Part shown: piece after piece, positions 17,420 to 26,245 of the stretch | Position numbering within the stretch: position 1 is the first letter of the stretch | Layout: each line of letters starts with the position of its first letter | NCBI RefSeq assembly: GCF_001425705.1 | Contig: NZ_LMDC01000027.1 | Span: 313,515-377,514 of the forward strand | Length of the DNA: 64,000 bases | Source of the DNA: Pelomonas sp. Root1217 | GTDB lineage: Bacteria; Pseudomonadota; Gammaproteobacteria; Burkholderiales; Burkholderiaceae_C | Reading direction: 5' to 3' | Made by a program: the position numbers and the translations under genes | Notes under the pieces: model-generated | The model's database searches: none | What the model was told of the DNA's origin: nothing | The model's input: only the letters and a program-made list of their open reading frames with translations

Positions 17420-19849
17420 TCAGGGGGCGGCGAGATCGGGGCGGATATCGGCCAGGGATGCGAGCAGGCGCTGTGCTGCCGCCGCGTCGCGCGGGGCCAG
17501 GGCTTGAGCGATCCGGCGCAGCGGCTCGGCAGCGGGCTGGAAGTCGGGGCTTTGGCGCAGCACGGCCAGCAGGGGCGGGCCGATGCGAGCCAGCATGACG
17601 GCAGGGTCTGCGCTGGGTATGGTGCGGCGGCCCAGGTCCAGATAGTCGCGGCGAGCCTGCGTGTAGGCCGAGAGGCGCGCGGCCCCTGCAGCATCTGGTT
17701 GGGCGAGCAGGGCGCCCATGTCGACGCTCACCTGGCCCAGCAGCGCCAGCAGGCGGTCGCGCGGTGCGGCGTCGGGCGCATAGGTGACGCGGGGTGCGCG
17801 GTAGGCCACCCAGGGATGGTCGTCGGTATTCAGCGGCGCATTGCCGGCAAAGCGGAGCAGCGCGGGGGCATCGGCGATGAAGCTGCCGAGCACGGCGAAG
17901 CTGTCGCCAAGGCCGAAACGACCCGCCAGCGCCGGCGCCACCCTCGGCGCAAAGCGGGTACCGCCGGTTCGCCCGACAAGGCCCAGTGTGGGCGTGTCCA
18001 GGCTGTTGCTGGCGAGTATGGCCGCGCCGTCGGGAAAGGCCTGCAGGAAGGCCGCCGTGATGCTGCGCAGCGTGTCCAGATCGAGCTGGTGGAGCGGCAG
18101 CCATTGGCAGAACAAGCCTCGCTGAGCCAGCCGCTCGCGCACGGCGCGGAAATGCTCGACCGTGTAGAGAGCGCCCGAGCCACTGCGGGCGGGATGGAAG
18201 TTGTCGGAGACGATGACGTCATAGTGCTGCGCGGTAGTGCGCACGAAGCGGCGCGCGTCGGCGGCATGCAGGCGCGGGCTGGGGCCTTCGCCGAGCGCAG
18301 GGCGGAACAGCGCGGAGGCTTCAATGACTTCGGGCAGCAGCTCGACGGCCTCCACCTGCACGCCAGGCAGCTGCGCGGCCACGCCAGCCGTGATGCCCGA
18401 GCCCAGGCCGAGGAAGAGGGCGCGCTGCGGCGCGGGATGCAGCAGCAGCGGCAGCAGCGCCTGGCGGCCATCGACATGCAGCGTCGCGCTGCTGCCTTCC
18501 TGCTGGCGGTTGTTGATGCGAAGCCGCGCCACGCCCGTGGCGTCCTCGACGACGCTGACGGCGGCCATAGCGCCTTCGCGATAGCTGAGGATGCGGCCGC
18601 CGTCGGGCTGGTCGACGAAGGCCAGCGGCGGTGCCAGAACCGCGAGCGCTGCGGTGGCTGCGGCAGGTAGCGACCAGCCGAAGCTGCGCCAGGCCGGCAG
18701 GAGCAGCAGATAGCCCGCTGCGACGAGGAGCAAGGCGTGTTTGGGGCCGAGGGCCGGCGCGATGAACACGCCGAACAGCGGCGCGGCCAGCGTGGCGCCC
18801 AGCGTGTTGACGCCGAGTGCGCGGCTGAACGCGATGCCGGCCGCGGACGCGTCGGCGCTGAGCTGGCAGAACAGGGCGCCCATCAGCAGCGTCGGCAGCG
18901 CGAACACGGCGACGGCGAGCAGGGCCTCGGTGGCCAATGCTGCGGCCAGCGTCTCAGGCTGCAACCATGACTTGATCGCCTCGGCGCCCCACAGCGCGGC
19001 CATGCCGAGCAGGATGCTCAGCGCCAGGGCTTGCAGCAAGCGCGGCGTGTCGCGCAGCGCTGGCCAGCGTGCATGCGCCGCGGCGCCCAGCGCGCTGCCA
19101 GCGAGATAGACGGCCAGCAGCAGCGCGAAGGTGTAGACGGTGTCCTCGGCCACCTGGCTGAGCACGCGCACGGCCAGCACTTCGTAGGCGATGCCGAGCA
19201 GGCCGGTCAGTGCCAGCAGGACGAGGGGCCGGCTCGATGTCGACGCGCCAAGCGCCGGTGTGGGGCGGGATTGCAGTGAAACGCCGGCCAGCAATGCGCA
19301 GCCCAGGTTGAGGGCGACGCAAAGCCCCGCGCTGCGGGTCAGACCCCAATTCGGAATCAGCCAAAAGGCCGTGGCCAACACGCCGGCGACAGCGCCGAGT
19401 GTGTTCGCGGCATACAGCGGCGCAACGCCAGCGGTACCGATGCGGGCCATGGCCGGCAGCGTGGCGCCCATCGCGGCGGTGGCCGGCAGCAGCAGCATGA
19501 AGCTCGCTGCAAAGGCAATGCCCCACTGCCACAGCGGCGCGGCGTCGGGGCCGATCAGCGCGAGCGCCGCGTCGCTGGCCGCGGGCATGGCGGCCATCAG
19601 CACAGCGCCCCAGAAGCCGATCAGCGCCTCGCAGGCGGCATACCAGCGCTGCGGTCGTGGGCTCGCGTCGATGCGTTGGCCCAGCAGCAACGAGCCCAGC
19701 GACACCCCCCCGAAGAAGGCCGCCACTACCGCGAGCACGGCGGCCGATTCGTGACCCAGCACGAGGCCGAGTTGCTGCGTCCAGACGATCTGGTAGCCCA
19801 GCCCGGCAAAGCCGGACGCGGCCATCAGCAGCAGTGCGAGCGCCCTCAA
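17420..19849 (-). CDS. Membrane protein fused to a spermidine-synthase-like methyltransferase-fold domain
   Basis: 809 residues from a TTG at 19849 that overlaps the upstream stop (TTGA); an ATG 24 bp inside is the alternative. The N-terminal ~430 residues are strongly hydrophobic, with about 12 helices (ASGFAGLGYQIVWTQQLGLVLG is the first). The C-terminal part (about 450-720) has the spermidine synthase/SAM-binding pattern: FLGLGSGITAGVA, VEAVELLPEVI, DARRFVRTT and DVIVSDNFHPA. Proteins of this fused layout are common and uncharacterised. True aminopropyltransferase activity is doubtful. It ends a run of four overlapping genes. Confidence 0.85.
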   Translation of the reverse strand: MRALALLLMAASGFAGLGYQIVWTQQLGLVLGHESAAVLAVVAAFFGGVSLGSLLLGQRIDASPRPQRWYAACEALIGFWGAVLMAAMPAASDAALALIGPDAAPLWQWGIAFAASFMLLLPATAAMGATLPAMARIGTAGVAPLYAANTLGAVAGVLATAFWLIPNWGLTRSAGLCVALNLGCALLAGVSLQSRPTPALGASTSSRPLVLLALTGLLGIAYEVLAVRVLSQVAEDTVYTFALLLAVYLAGSALGAAAHARWPALRDTPRLLQALALSILLGMAALWGAEAIKSWLQPETLAAALATEALLAVAVFALPTLLMGALFCQLSADASAAGIAFSRALGVNTLGATLAAPLFGVFIAPALGPKHALLLVAAGYLLLLPAWRSFGWSLPAAATAALAVLAPPLAFVDQPDGGRILSYREGAMAAVSVVEDATGVARLRINNRQQEGSSATLHVDGRQALLPLLLHPAPQRALFLGLGSGITAGVAAQLPGVQVEAVELLPEVIEASALFRPALGEGPSPRLHAADARRFVRTTAQHYDVIVSDNFHPARSGSGALYTVEHFRAVRERLAQRGLFCQWLPLHQLDLDTLRSITAAFLQAFPDGAAILASNSLDTPTLGLVGRTGGTRFAPRVAPALAGRFGLGDSFAVLGSFIADAPALLRFAGNAPLNTDDHPWVAYRAPRVTYAPDAAPRDRLLALLGQVSVDMGALLAQPDAAGAARLSAYTQARRDYLDLGRRTIPSADPAVMLARIGPPLLAVLRQSPDFQPAAEPLRRIAQALAPRDAAAAQRLLASLADIRPDLAAP

Positions 19850-20472
19850 CTGTTGAAGCTCAAGGTATAGCCCCAGCTTTCCAGCCGCGTCGGGATCGCG
19901 TTGAGGGCCAGGCTGATGCGGCGCCCGCCGGCATTCGGCGGCACGGCGTGCATCAGGTAGCTGGGGAAGAGGATCAGGTCGCCCGGCGCTGGCGCTGGGC
20001 TGACCCACTTCTCGGCGTTATACGGGCCGATCACGACGCCGGCATGGTCGTTTTTGATCGCGAAGTCATGCCCGCCGGGCGACTTTATGAAGACGGTGCG
20101 CGCCGAGTCGTCGGTCTCGGTCAGGTAGACCACGCCGGAGGCAAAGCTGTTGGCATGGTTGTGCATGGCCTGGCGGCCGCCGGTGTCGAGCACGTTGACC
20201 CACATCTCCTTGATAGCCCAGCCCAGGGTCTCGCCGAAGAGGTGGCGGCCGAACTCCGCGATCTTGGGCGTGATGAGTGCGGCTGCCTGCACGAGCAGGG
20301 GGCTGTCCGAGGGCTGCAGCATGCGGGTGTGCGACAGCGCGCCGGAGCTGTTGTTGGCTTGCAGGGCCTGGGTGCTGAAGTGGTCGACCAGCGCGTTCAC
20401 CAGCGGTGGCGGCAGCACGCCGCCTGAGCGCTGCAGCGGCACGGGGAAGAGGCCGATCACCTCATCCGTCAT
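19846..20472 (-). CDS. Putative 2-oxoglutarate/Fe(II)-dependent oxygenase (TIGR02466-type)
   Basis: 208 residues from the ATG at 20472, which overlaps the stop of the HupE-like gene by 4 bp. It begins IGLFPVPLQR, typical of the 2OG-FeII_Oxy_5 family. Candidate iron ligands are His in MHNHANSFASGVVYL and His in LMHAVPPN, and the 2OG-binding Arg lies in GGRRISLALN. Cytoplasmic. The family is related to prolyl-hydroxylase-like enzymes of unknown substrate. Its stop overlaps the next start. A modification of a product of this operon is possible but unsupported. Confidence 0.78.
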   Translation of the reverse strand: MTDEVIGLFPVPLQRSGGVLPPPLVNALVDHFSTQALQANNSSGALSHTRMLQPSDSPLLVQAAALITPKIAEFGRHLFGETLGWAIKEMWVNVLDTGGRQAMHNHANSFASGVVYLTETDDSARTVFIKSPGGHDFAIKNDHAGVVIGPYNAEKWVSPAPAPGDLILFPSYLMHAVPPNAGGRRISLALNAIPTRLESWGYTLSFNS

Positions 20473-21440
20473 GCCAGCACCGCCGCCACCCGCAGCCAGG
20501 ACCAATAGGCCGCAACGGCACCGATCATGTAGAGCAGCACAGGGCGCAGCCGCTGCGCAGCCGGCCAGCGGCTGGTGAAGCGCCACAGGCACCAGCACGC
20601 CCCCACCGTCATCAACTGCCCCAGTTCGACGCCGACGTTGAAGGTCAGCAGCGCAACGAGCAGATGGTTGTCGGGCAGGCCGATTTCCTTCAATGCGCCG
20701 GCAAACCCCAGGCCGTGAACCAGGCCGAACAGGAAGGCGACGAGGGCCGGCCAGCGACGTGCGAGGGTTTCCTTATCACTTTGGCGCTTGTGCAGGGCTT
20801 CGCCCGCAACGAGCACGATGGATAGCGCGATGCTGGCCTCCACCGGTGCCGAGCGCAGCGTCAGCAGTCCCAGGGCGCTGCTCGCCAGCGTCAGGCTGTG
20901 CGCGGCCGTGAAGGCGGTGATGGTCCAGACGAGGCGGCGACGGAAGCCGACGAGGAACAGCAGGCCGATGACGAAGAGCAGGTGGTCGATGCCGCCGAGG
21001 ATGTGCTCGACGCCAAGCAGCGTGTAGGCGCTGGCGATCTCGCCCATGCCGCGTGGGTCGCTGGCGGCGCCATAGAGCTGCACCGTAGGCTGGGCCTTGG
21101 TCAGCGTGTAGACGCGGGTGTCACCGTTCATCCAGACGACCTTGACGACGGCCGCGGAGTAGCGTTCACCGACGCCCTTGACCGACATCGTGCCGGCCAG
21201 GCCCTGGTCGCCGCAGCGCAGCGCATTGACCTGGGCCGTGCACCCTTGCGGCCATACCGGCGTCAGGTCCTGACCGACAGGACGCTTCTCGCCCGCCGAC
21301 CACTGCCAGACGAATTCACCGCGCTGCGTTTCGCGCAACTGCAACTCGGCCATGCTCATTTCATGCGCTGAGGCAGGCAGGGCGGTGGCCGCAACGGCGA
21401 GCCACAGCAAGGTGCACAGCCAGTTCCACCCACGCTTCAT
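20469..21440 (-). CDS. HupE/UreJ-family membrane protein
   Basis: 323 residues: signal peptide (1-25, ending PASAH), an extracytoplasmic domain of about 120 residues, then about six to seven helices (from 140). The family signature GVEHILGGIDHLLFVIGLLFL is followed by FTAAHSLTLASSALG and FGLVHGLGFAGAL, with conserved His residues that could carry Ni or another metal. Canonical HupE is a nickel transporter; this longer version with a periplasmic domain (HupE/UreJ_2) has no proven substrate. The start overlaps the PPIase stop (ATGA). Confidence 0.88.
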   Translation of the reverse strand: MKRGWNWLCTLLWLAVAATALPASAHEMSMAELQLRETQRGEFVWQWSAGEKRPVGQDLTPVWPQGCTAQVNALRCGDQGLAGTMSVKGVGERYSAAVVKVVWMNGDTRVYTLTKAQPTVQLYGAASDPRGMGEIASAYTLLGVEHILGGIDHLLFVIGLLFLVGFRRRLVWTITAFTAAHSLTLASSALGLLTLRSAPVEASIALSIVLVAGEALHKRQSDKETLARRWPALVAFLFGLVHGLGFAGALKEIGLPDNHLLVALLTFNVGVELGQLMTVGACWCLWRFTSRWPAAQRLRPVLLYMIGAVAAYWSWLRVAAVLA

Positions 21441-22294
21441 GGGGCGGGCGCCTCCACCTTGACGGTGTACTTCCTGGCCAGGGCGGCCACTGCGGCGCTG
21501 CGTTGGGCGGCCAGCGTCGCGTCGGTCCAGTCCTGCAGCATCACGCCGCGCAACGCCTCGAAGCTGGCCGGCCTGGCGCCGCTGGTTGCGTCCAGCCGCA
21601 CGGCATGCCAGCCCTCACGCGATTGGAGCGCCAGCCACTGGCCCACGGTGGCGCCTTCCAGTGCCTTCGCGAAGTCCTCGCCGTAGCTCTGCAGCAGGTT
21701 GCTGTGCGGCCGGCCCTTGAAGACGCGCAACCCGGCCTTGGTGTCGCCGGGCACACCGTTGTTCAGCACGTCGACGAAAGCGCGCACGTCCGCTTCGTTC
21801 GATTCACCGCCCAGCACGGCCTCTTGGAAGTCGAACCGCGCCGGCTCGTCGTAGCGCGCGCGGTGCTTCTCGAACCAGTCGCGCAGCACGGCCTCCTTCA
21901 CCGGCGGCAGCTGGGTGCCGCCGTCGACCACGCTGAGCGCCTTGAAGATGACGCGTTCACGAATCGCGGTGTCGCCTTTGTCGAGCTGCAGCGCCAGGCC
22001 TTCGCGGTAGAGCACCTCGTTGTCCAGCCAGACCTGGCGCAGCGCGGCGGTCTCTTCGGCGTTGGGCTCATGGCCGCGCTTGGCCTTGAACAGCTCGCGG
22101 GCCTCGCGGTCGACTTCGGCGCTGATGACGATCTCGTTGGACCCCGCGGTGTCGCGGTTGAGCAGGCGGTCCACGCCGAACAATGCGGCGCCCAGCAGAA
22201 GGAAGTGCAACAGCGGTTCGCGGGTCCAGCTCGGCAGGCCGGAGGGACGGGGTGGCGCCTCGGCGGTGGGGGTCAAGGAAAGCTGAGTGGACAT
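21437..22294 (-). CDS. Membrane-anchored parvulin-type peptidyl-prolyl isomerase
   Basis: 285 residues. One N-terminal membrane helix (about 30-47, LLHFLLLGAALFGVDRLL) anchors a periplasmic chaperone-like domain, then a PpiC-like rotamase region (about 135-245: FDFQEAVLG, GWHAVRLD). The rotamase core is short and divergent, so catalysis is uncertain. The ATG at 22294 is preferred over a start 21 bp upstream. The stop overlaps the HupE-like start, so the isomerase may help fold the extracytoplasmic domain of that protein; this is inference from coupling. Confidence 0.82.
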   Translation of the reverse strand: MSTQLSLTPTAEAPPRPSGLPSWTREPLLHFLLLGAALFGVDRLLNRDTAGSNEIVISAEVDREARELFKAKRGHEPNAEETAALRQVWLDNEVLYREGLALQLDKGDTAIRERVIFKALSVVDGGTQLPPVKEAVLRDWFEKHRARYDEPARFDFQEAVLGGESNEADVRAFVDVLNNGVPGDTKAGLRVFKGRPHSNLLQSYGEDFAKALEGATVGQWLALQSREGWHAVRLDATSGARPASFEALRGVMLQDWTDATLAAQRSAAVAALARKYTVKVEAPAP

Positions 22295-22456
22295 CGGTCT
22301 CTGAAGGCGGGGCACAGGCGGCGGATGCTATCGACGCTGCAAGACAAATTGACGACAAGCGTGGCCGCTGGGGGCGCTCACGCGCGACGAAAGAAAGGGC
22401 GCCGCATCGCTGCGGCGCCCTGGCGGGTGTCGTCGGGAGCGGGGCTCCCGTCTGCT

Positions 22457-24739
22457 TTACTTGACGCCGGCGACGGCCACCGAGTTGGCCACCTCGACGT
22501 AGATCGGGTTGCTGTAGAACCAGAGGTCGGCCCAGGCCGCCACGTCGTAGGACACGGCCTTCTGGCCAGCGATCGGGTTGCCCGCGCCGGTGGCCGTGGC
22601 CAGGTGAGCCGGGCAGCCGTTGATGGTGCCGTTGGCCTGGGTCCAGGTCGCCCCGGCGGCCGGCAGGTTGGTGGCCACCGTCGTGCAGGGGATGCGCAGC
22701 ATCGTCGTGTCGTTGGCGTTCGTGAAGACGTCGGCCAGCGGGTTGCCGTTGGCGTCCGTCTCGAAGGGCACGGCCGCCGGCATGTTGCTGCCGCGCAGGC
22801 GCACGTACTGCGAGGCTTGCACCGCCGGGATGCGCAAGCTCATCTTCAGGAAGACGCTGTTGTCCACGCCCGACGGCACTTGCGTCCAGGCCGAGCCGCC
22901 GTTGCCGCTGAAGGTCTTCAGGATGGCGGCCGACGTGTTCTTGGCGGCGGCCGGCACGGCCGACAGGCCGGCGGTGCTGCCATCGGCGCGCAGCCAGTCG
23001 GTGTTGCGCGGCCATTCGCCGGCGTAGTCGGCCGAGCCGGGCGTCTTGTAGCCGGTCACGAGGCCGCGGATGACATCGACATGGTCCAACACGGGCTTGT
23101 TGATCGGCTGGTTGATGCCGACCTGCAGCAGCGACGGGTTCGGGAACGAGTAGGGAGCGAAATTCGCGCCGTCCGGGTCGCGCAGCACGACGGCCACGAC
23201 GATCTCCGCACCGGGGCGGACCGCGAGTTTCTCGCCCATGGTGGCGCAGCCAGCCTTGTCGATGTCGGTGGCGTTGGTCGCCGCGGCGACGGCAATCGCC
23301 TCGACCGAGGCGTTGGTGCGGGCGCCGATGCCTGGGTATGAAGCGCAGGCCACGAACGCCAGGCGGTCGATCAACTGGCCAGAGGCCGCCCAGGCGTTGC
23401 CGGTGCGCAGGCCGTCGACGATGGTCTGCGGGCGCAGCTTGTCGGCACCGTTGCGGACCAGCACGTGCGTGCGCTGGTATTCGCCAGGGTAGAAGTCTTG
23501 CGACGAGCGGCGGTCATCCGGGCCGAACTGGCCGCGGTTGTGCCAGTCGGAGCTGGCGAAGAACCACCAGTTGCGGCCTTCGCCGAGCAGGGCGTCCCAG
23601 ACGCCGCCGACCTGGCCGGCATAAACGCCAGTGCCGCCGTAGGTCGTGCCGCCGACGGAGTCGGTCAGCACGCCGCCGATGTTGTTGCGCTTGACCTGGT
23701 ACTCGCCGCGGTTGTCGGCAGCGCCATGGCCGGGCTGCGATTCAAAGCCGAAGGCGACGTTGGGCGCGGCGTTGTTGAAGTTGCGCAGGTGCTCGATGTT
23801 GAAGCCGTTGTTGCCGTTCGGGTTGAACGGGCCGGCGCGCTCCAGGTGGGCGGGCACGTAGTAGCTGGCATTGCCGTGGAAGTTCGCCATCCACTTCATG
23901 GCTTCGACGGTTTTCAGGTGGCCGCGCGTACCGACGCCGGCGCCGGTGGCCGGAATGAGCTTCTGGCCAGTGGCGCTCCAGCCCAAGGCAGCCGAGGTGG
24001 AGTCGGCGCTGTTCGGGTTGGCGCAATTCCAGTTGTTGCCCGTGGTCGAGCCGGTCACGTTGCCGCGGCTGGTGTCGGTATCGTTGCGGTCGAAGCAGTA
24101 GGACCACTGGGCCAGTGCGTTGGCGTTGCCAAGCGGCGAATAGCCGGGGGCGGTGGGCAGCGTGACGGCGTCGACGGAGGCCGGCATCTGGCCAGTGATC
24201 ACCGACATCGAGCTGTGCTCATGGCCGGCGACGACGGACTCCAGCCCGAGGAACAGCGGCAGGTTCTTCTGGGCCGCGAGGTACTCGATGACGGGGTACT
24301 GGTACTCCTGCAGCGACTGCCAGCGCCACATGTTGCCCGTGCCGCCGACGCCGCCGCCGTTGCCCTTGAGGTTGGCCGCGCCGATGCTGTTGGCCCAGGT
24401 CGTCGTCGGGCCCTTGCCGGCGACATAGGGGTAGGCCGGCGTGGCCAGCGAAGCATCCTCGACCAATGTGCAATTGCGGTTGCCATTGCCGCCGTGGCCG
24501 GCCTGCACGAACCAGTCCAGGCCCCAAGGCGTCTCGGACTTGTCGGTGACCTTCTTCACCAGCTTCTGCATCGAGATCGAGCCGTCCGAGCAGGTGGTGT
24601 GGTTGTGGAAGTCACCGGAGACGTATTTGCCCGGCGTCTTGCCTGCGGCGGTGGCGACGGTCGGCGCGATGACGACGATGCTGCTGAGGGCAGCCACGGC
24701 GGCCAAGGCGATCTGGCTCTTGGTGAAATAGTGGGGCAT
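22457..24739 (-). CDS. Exported PHP-like metal-dependent phosphoesterase of unknown role
   Basis: 760 residues with a signal peptide (1-32, ending ATAAG). Near the N-terminus, GDFHNHTTCSDGS is a PHP-type metal-binding start; HEHSSMS, ESQPGHG and FASSDWHNRGQFG later supply further His and Asp, in the order expected of a PHP fold. The remainder is long and unlike cytoplasmic PHP proteins, with Cys that could form disulfides in the periplasm. Related large secreted PHP/DUF3604-type proteins occur in other Proteobacteria without assigned substrate. It is 162 bp upstream of the PPIase-HupE run on the same strand. Confidence 0.7.
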   Translation of the reverse strand: MPHYFTKSQIALAAVAALSSIVVIAPTVATAAGKTPGKYVSGDFHNHTTCSDGSISMQKLVKKVTDKSETPWGLDWFVQAGHGGNGNRNCTLVEDASLATPAYPYVAGKGPTTTWANSIGAANLKGNGGGVGGTGNMWRWQSLQEYQYPVIEYLAAQKNLPLFLGLESVVAGHEHSSMSVITGQMPASVDAVTLPTAPGYSPLGNANALAQWSYCFDRNDTDTSRGNVTGSTTGNNWNCANPNSADSTSAALGWSATGQKLIPATGAGVGTRGHLKTVEAMKWMANFHGNASYYVPAHLERAGPFNPNGNNGFNIEHLRNFNNAAPNVAFGFESQPGHGAADNRGEYQVKRNNIGGVLTDSVGGTTYGGTGVYAGQVGGVWDALLGEGRNWWFFASSDWHNRGQFGPDDRRSSQDFYPGEYQRTHVLVRNGADKLRPQTIVDGLRTGNAWAASGQLIDRLAFVACASYPGIGARTNASVEAIAVAAATNATDIDKAGCATMGEKLAVRPGAEIVVAVVLRDPDGANFAPYSFPNPSLLQVGINQPINKPVLDHVDVIRGLVTGYKTPGSADYAGEWPRNTDWLRADGSTAGLSAVPAAAKNTSAAILKTFSGNGGSAWTQVPSGVDNSVFLKMSLRIPAVQASQYVRLRGSNMPAAVPFETDANGNPLADVFTNANDTTMLRIPCTTVATNLPAAGATWTQANGTINGCPAHLATATGAGNPIAGQKAVSYDVAAWADLWFYSNPIYVEVANSVAVAGVK

Positions 24740-24842
24740 GGAAGCGGCTCCGGAAGGGAATAGGGGAGGCGTGGAACGGGGCGGATGCTAGGAAGCGGCC
24801 GTGACCCTGGCGTGACGGCATCGCGACGCCGCTGAGACGCGT

Positions 24843-25298
24843 TCAGCGCAGGCCGGCGAAGTCGACGGTGAGCGTGGCGTTGACGGGCTCGGCGAGCTCG
24901 AAGATGAGACGCAAGGGATAGCTGCGGCCGATCTGCAGCGGCTGTTGCAGATCGAGCAGCTCGATGTGCAGGCCGTTCTCCGTCAGCTCCAGCGTTTGGC
25001 CGGGCTGGATCGGCAGGGACAAGCTCTGCGCCTTGGCGGGTGCGGCGCGCCCGGCCAGGCGTGCTCCAGCCGCCACCGGGGTTTCGACGCCGATCAAGCG
25101 ATCCGCGCGCTGCACCTCATCGAAGCGCATGCACAGCACAGCCGTGTCGGCGTCGACGCGGGCGGTGCGAGTCCAGGGGTGCCAGATGCGCAGATGGCTG
25201 CTGAAGAACTCGCAGGCCCGTGCCGGGCGGGCCAGGCCCAGGTAGGCAGCGCTGGCAGCGAGCAGCAGGTGGCGGCGGGGTAGGGGGGAGGCTGACAT
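24843..25298 (-). CDS. PCuAC-like periplasmic copper chaperone homologue lacking the Met ligands
   Basis: 151 residues with an RR-containing signal (PLPRRHLLLAASAAYLG). The mature part follows the PCuAC pattern: an opening HPWTRTA, a middle RADRLIGVETP, then NGLHIELLDLQQPLQIGRSYPLRLIFE. In classical PCuAC the copper site includes H-x-M near this last motif; here it reads H-x-E, so Cu(I) binding may be altered. An in-frame TTG 9 bp upstream is a possible alternative start. It precedes the PHP-like gene by 103 bp and could belong to the same transcript. Confidence 0.7.
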   Translation of the reverse strand: MSASPLPRRHLLLAASAAYLGLARPARACEFFSSHLRIWHPWTRTARVDADTAVLCMRFDEVQRADRLIGVETPVAAGARLAGRAAPAKAQSLSLPIQPGQTLELTENGLHIELLDLQQPLQIGRSYPLRLIFELAEPVNATLTVDFAGLR

Positions 25299-25458
25299 GG
25301 GCGGCAACCATCGCAGGCGCTGGTGACGACGCTGTGACGGAGCCCATGACTCTGGGGCGTCACGCGCCTGTCGTCTTTGGCCACCACACTCCGGCCCGAT
25401 TCAAACGCAGCGGCGTTCTTCCTTTTGCCGCCCCAACCTTCAAGCTCTGGAGTTTTCA

Positions 25459-26031
25459 ATGAAGCTCGCCACTCTCGCCCTGGCCCTTGGCCTGGCCTCG
25501 CCGGCTTTCGCGGCCGCACCGCTGTCCGTGGACTTTGAAAAGAACTGGACTTACGGCGACGAGGTGGCCAACACCTATGCAGCCGACGGAGTGACCTTCA
25601 CCAATGTGCTGGGGCTGTCCAACGACGCCGACTTCACCTACTTCTCGGGTGCCCCGTCGCCGCTGGGCGTGGCGTTCGTGCAGCTGGACGGTATCGTCAA
25701 CACTGCCGCCTACATGAATGTGTCTGGCGGGCTCGCGGGCGGCTTGAGCTTCTACACCTCGGCGACGGCGGACTTCGAGGTCAAGGCCTATTCCGGCCTG
25801 AACGGCAGCGGCACGCTGCTGGGCACATTCACGGTGGCGGCCAACACGACCGACTATTCGGTCTGGAGCCAGAAGGTCTTCGCATTCAGCGGCGTCGCCC
25901 AGTCCTTTGACCTGAGCGGCGCGAACGGCGTTGCCGCCCTGGACAACATCTCGGCCGTGCCGGAACCCAGCAGCATCGCGCTGATGCTCGGCGGTGCGGC
26001 CCTGCTGCTGGCCCGTCGCCGTCGCGGCTGA
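25459..26031 (+). CDS. PEP-CTERM sorting-domain protein
   Basis: 190 residues: signal peptide (1-19), beta-rich domain (DFEKNWTYGDEVANTY, DGVTFTNVLGL, SFYTSATADFEVKAYSGLNG) and a C-terminal VPEPSS, hydrophobic helix, RRRRG. The visible domain resembles the galactose-binding-like folds common in PEP-CTERM proteins. CTGGAG lies 7 nt before the start. It would be sorted by an exosortase, which is not in the window. It is unrelated in sequence to the PEP-CTERM protein at 7069-7638. Confidence 0.88.
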   Translation: MKLATLALALGLASPAFAAAPLSVDFEKNWTYGDEVANTYAADGVTFTNVLGLSNDADFTYFSGAPSPLGVAFVQLDGIVNTAAYMNVSGGLAGGLSFYTSATADFEVKAYSGLNGSGTLLGTFTVAANTTDYSVWSQKVFAFSGVAQSFDLSGANGVAALDNISAVPEPSSIALMLGGAALLLARRRRG

Positions 26032-26043
26032 GCTTCCTCGAGC

Positions 26044-26067
26044 AAAAAAGCCGGCTGAGCAAGCCGG
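26044..26067 (-). terminator. Distal intrinsic terminator of the argD-argF transcript
   Basis: CCGGCT (26051-26056) and AGCCGG (26062-26067) pair around a 5-nt loop; read leftward, the stem is followed by six T. It lies beyond the duplicated argF tail. Rightward it may also stop the PEP-CTERM transcript, with a weaker T-tract. Confidence 0.6.
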
Positions 26068-26088
26068 GTTCCTTGTTGAGAAGGCAGA

Positions 26089-26151
26089 TCAGCCAATGCG
26101 GCCGAGGAGCAGGTACTCCATGAGTGCCTTTTGCACGTGCATGCGATTCTG
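26089..26151 (-). pseudogene. Duplicated 3' tail of argF (remnant)
   Basis: Reading leftward, 20 codons plus stop encode QNRMHVQKALMEYLLLGRIG, identical to the last 19 residues of the intact ArgF that ends at 26246. Seven of the 19 matching codons differ synonymously, so this is not a fresh copy. Upstream codons degrade within a few residues and hit a stop. A terminator follows, as expected for a former gene end. It suggests replacement of argF or insertion at its 3' end with later loss. Confidence 0.8.
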
Positions 26152-26206
26152 GTCTTGGCCGCGCCAGTCGGCGCTTAACTTTGCTGCGCAAAGTTAGCCA
26201 AGCCCA

Positions 26207-26233
26207 AACAAAATGCACCGCCTTCCGGCGGTG
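26207..26233 (-). terminator. Proximal intrinsic terminator of argF
   Basis: CACCGCC (26216-26222) and GGCGGTG (26227-26233) pair around TTCC; read leftward, the stem is followed by CATTTTGTTTG. It begins 13 nt after the argF stop. Confidence 0.6.
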
Positions 26234-26245
26234 ACGTCTTGGCTG

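Noticed and set aside
17420-19849. Polyamine biosynthesis role for the SpeE-like protein
   Set aside because: No other polyamine genes are nearby, and fused membrane/SpeE-like proteins are generally not proven aminopropyltransferases.
26176-26196. TAACTTTG/CAAAGTTA palindrome as a terminator or operator
   Set aside because: No T-tract follows and no second copy was seen; kept only as part of the argF-tail observation.
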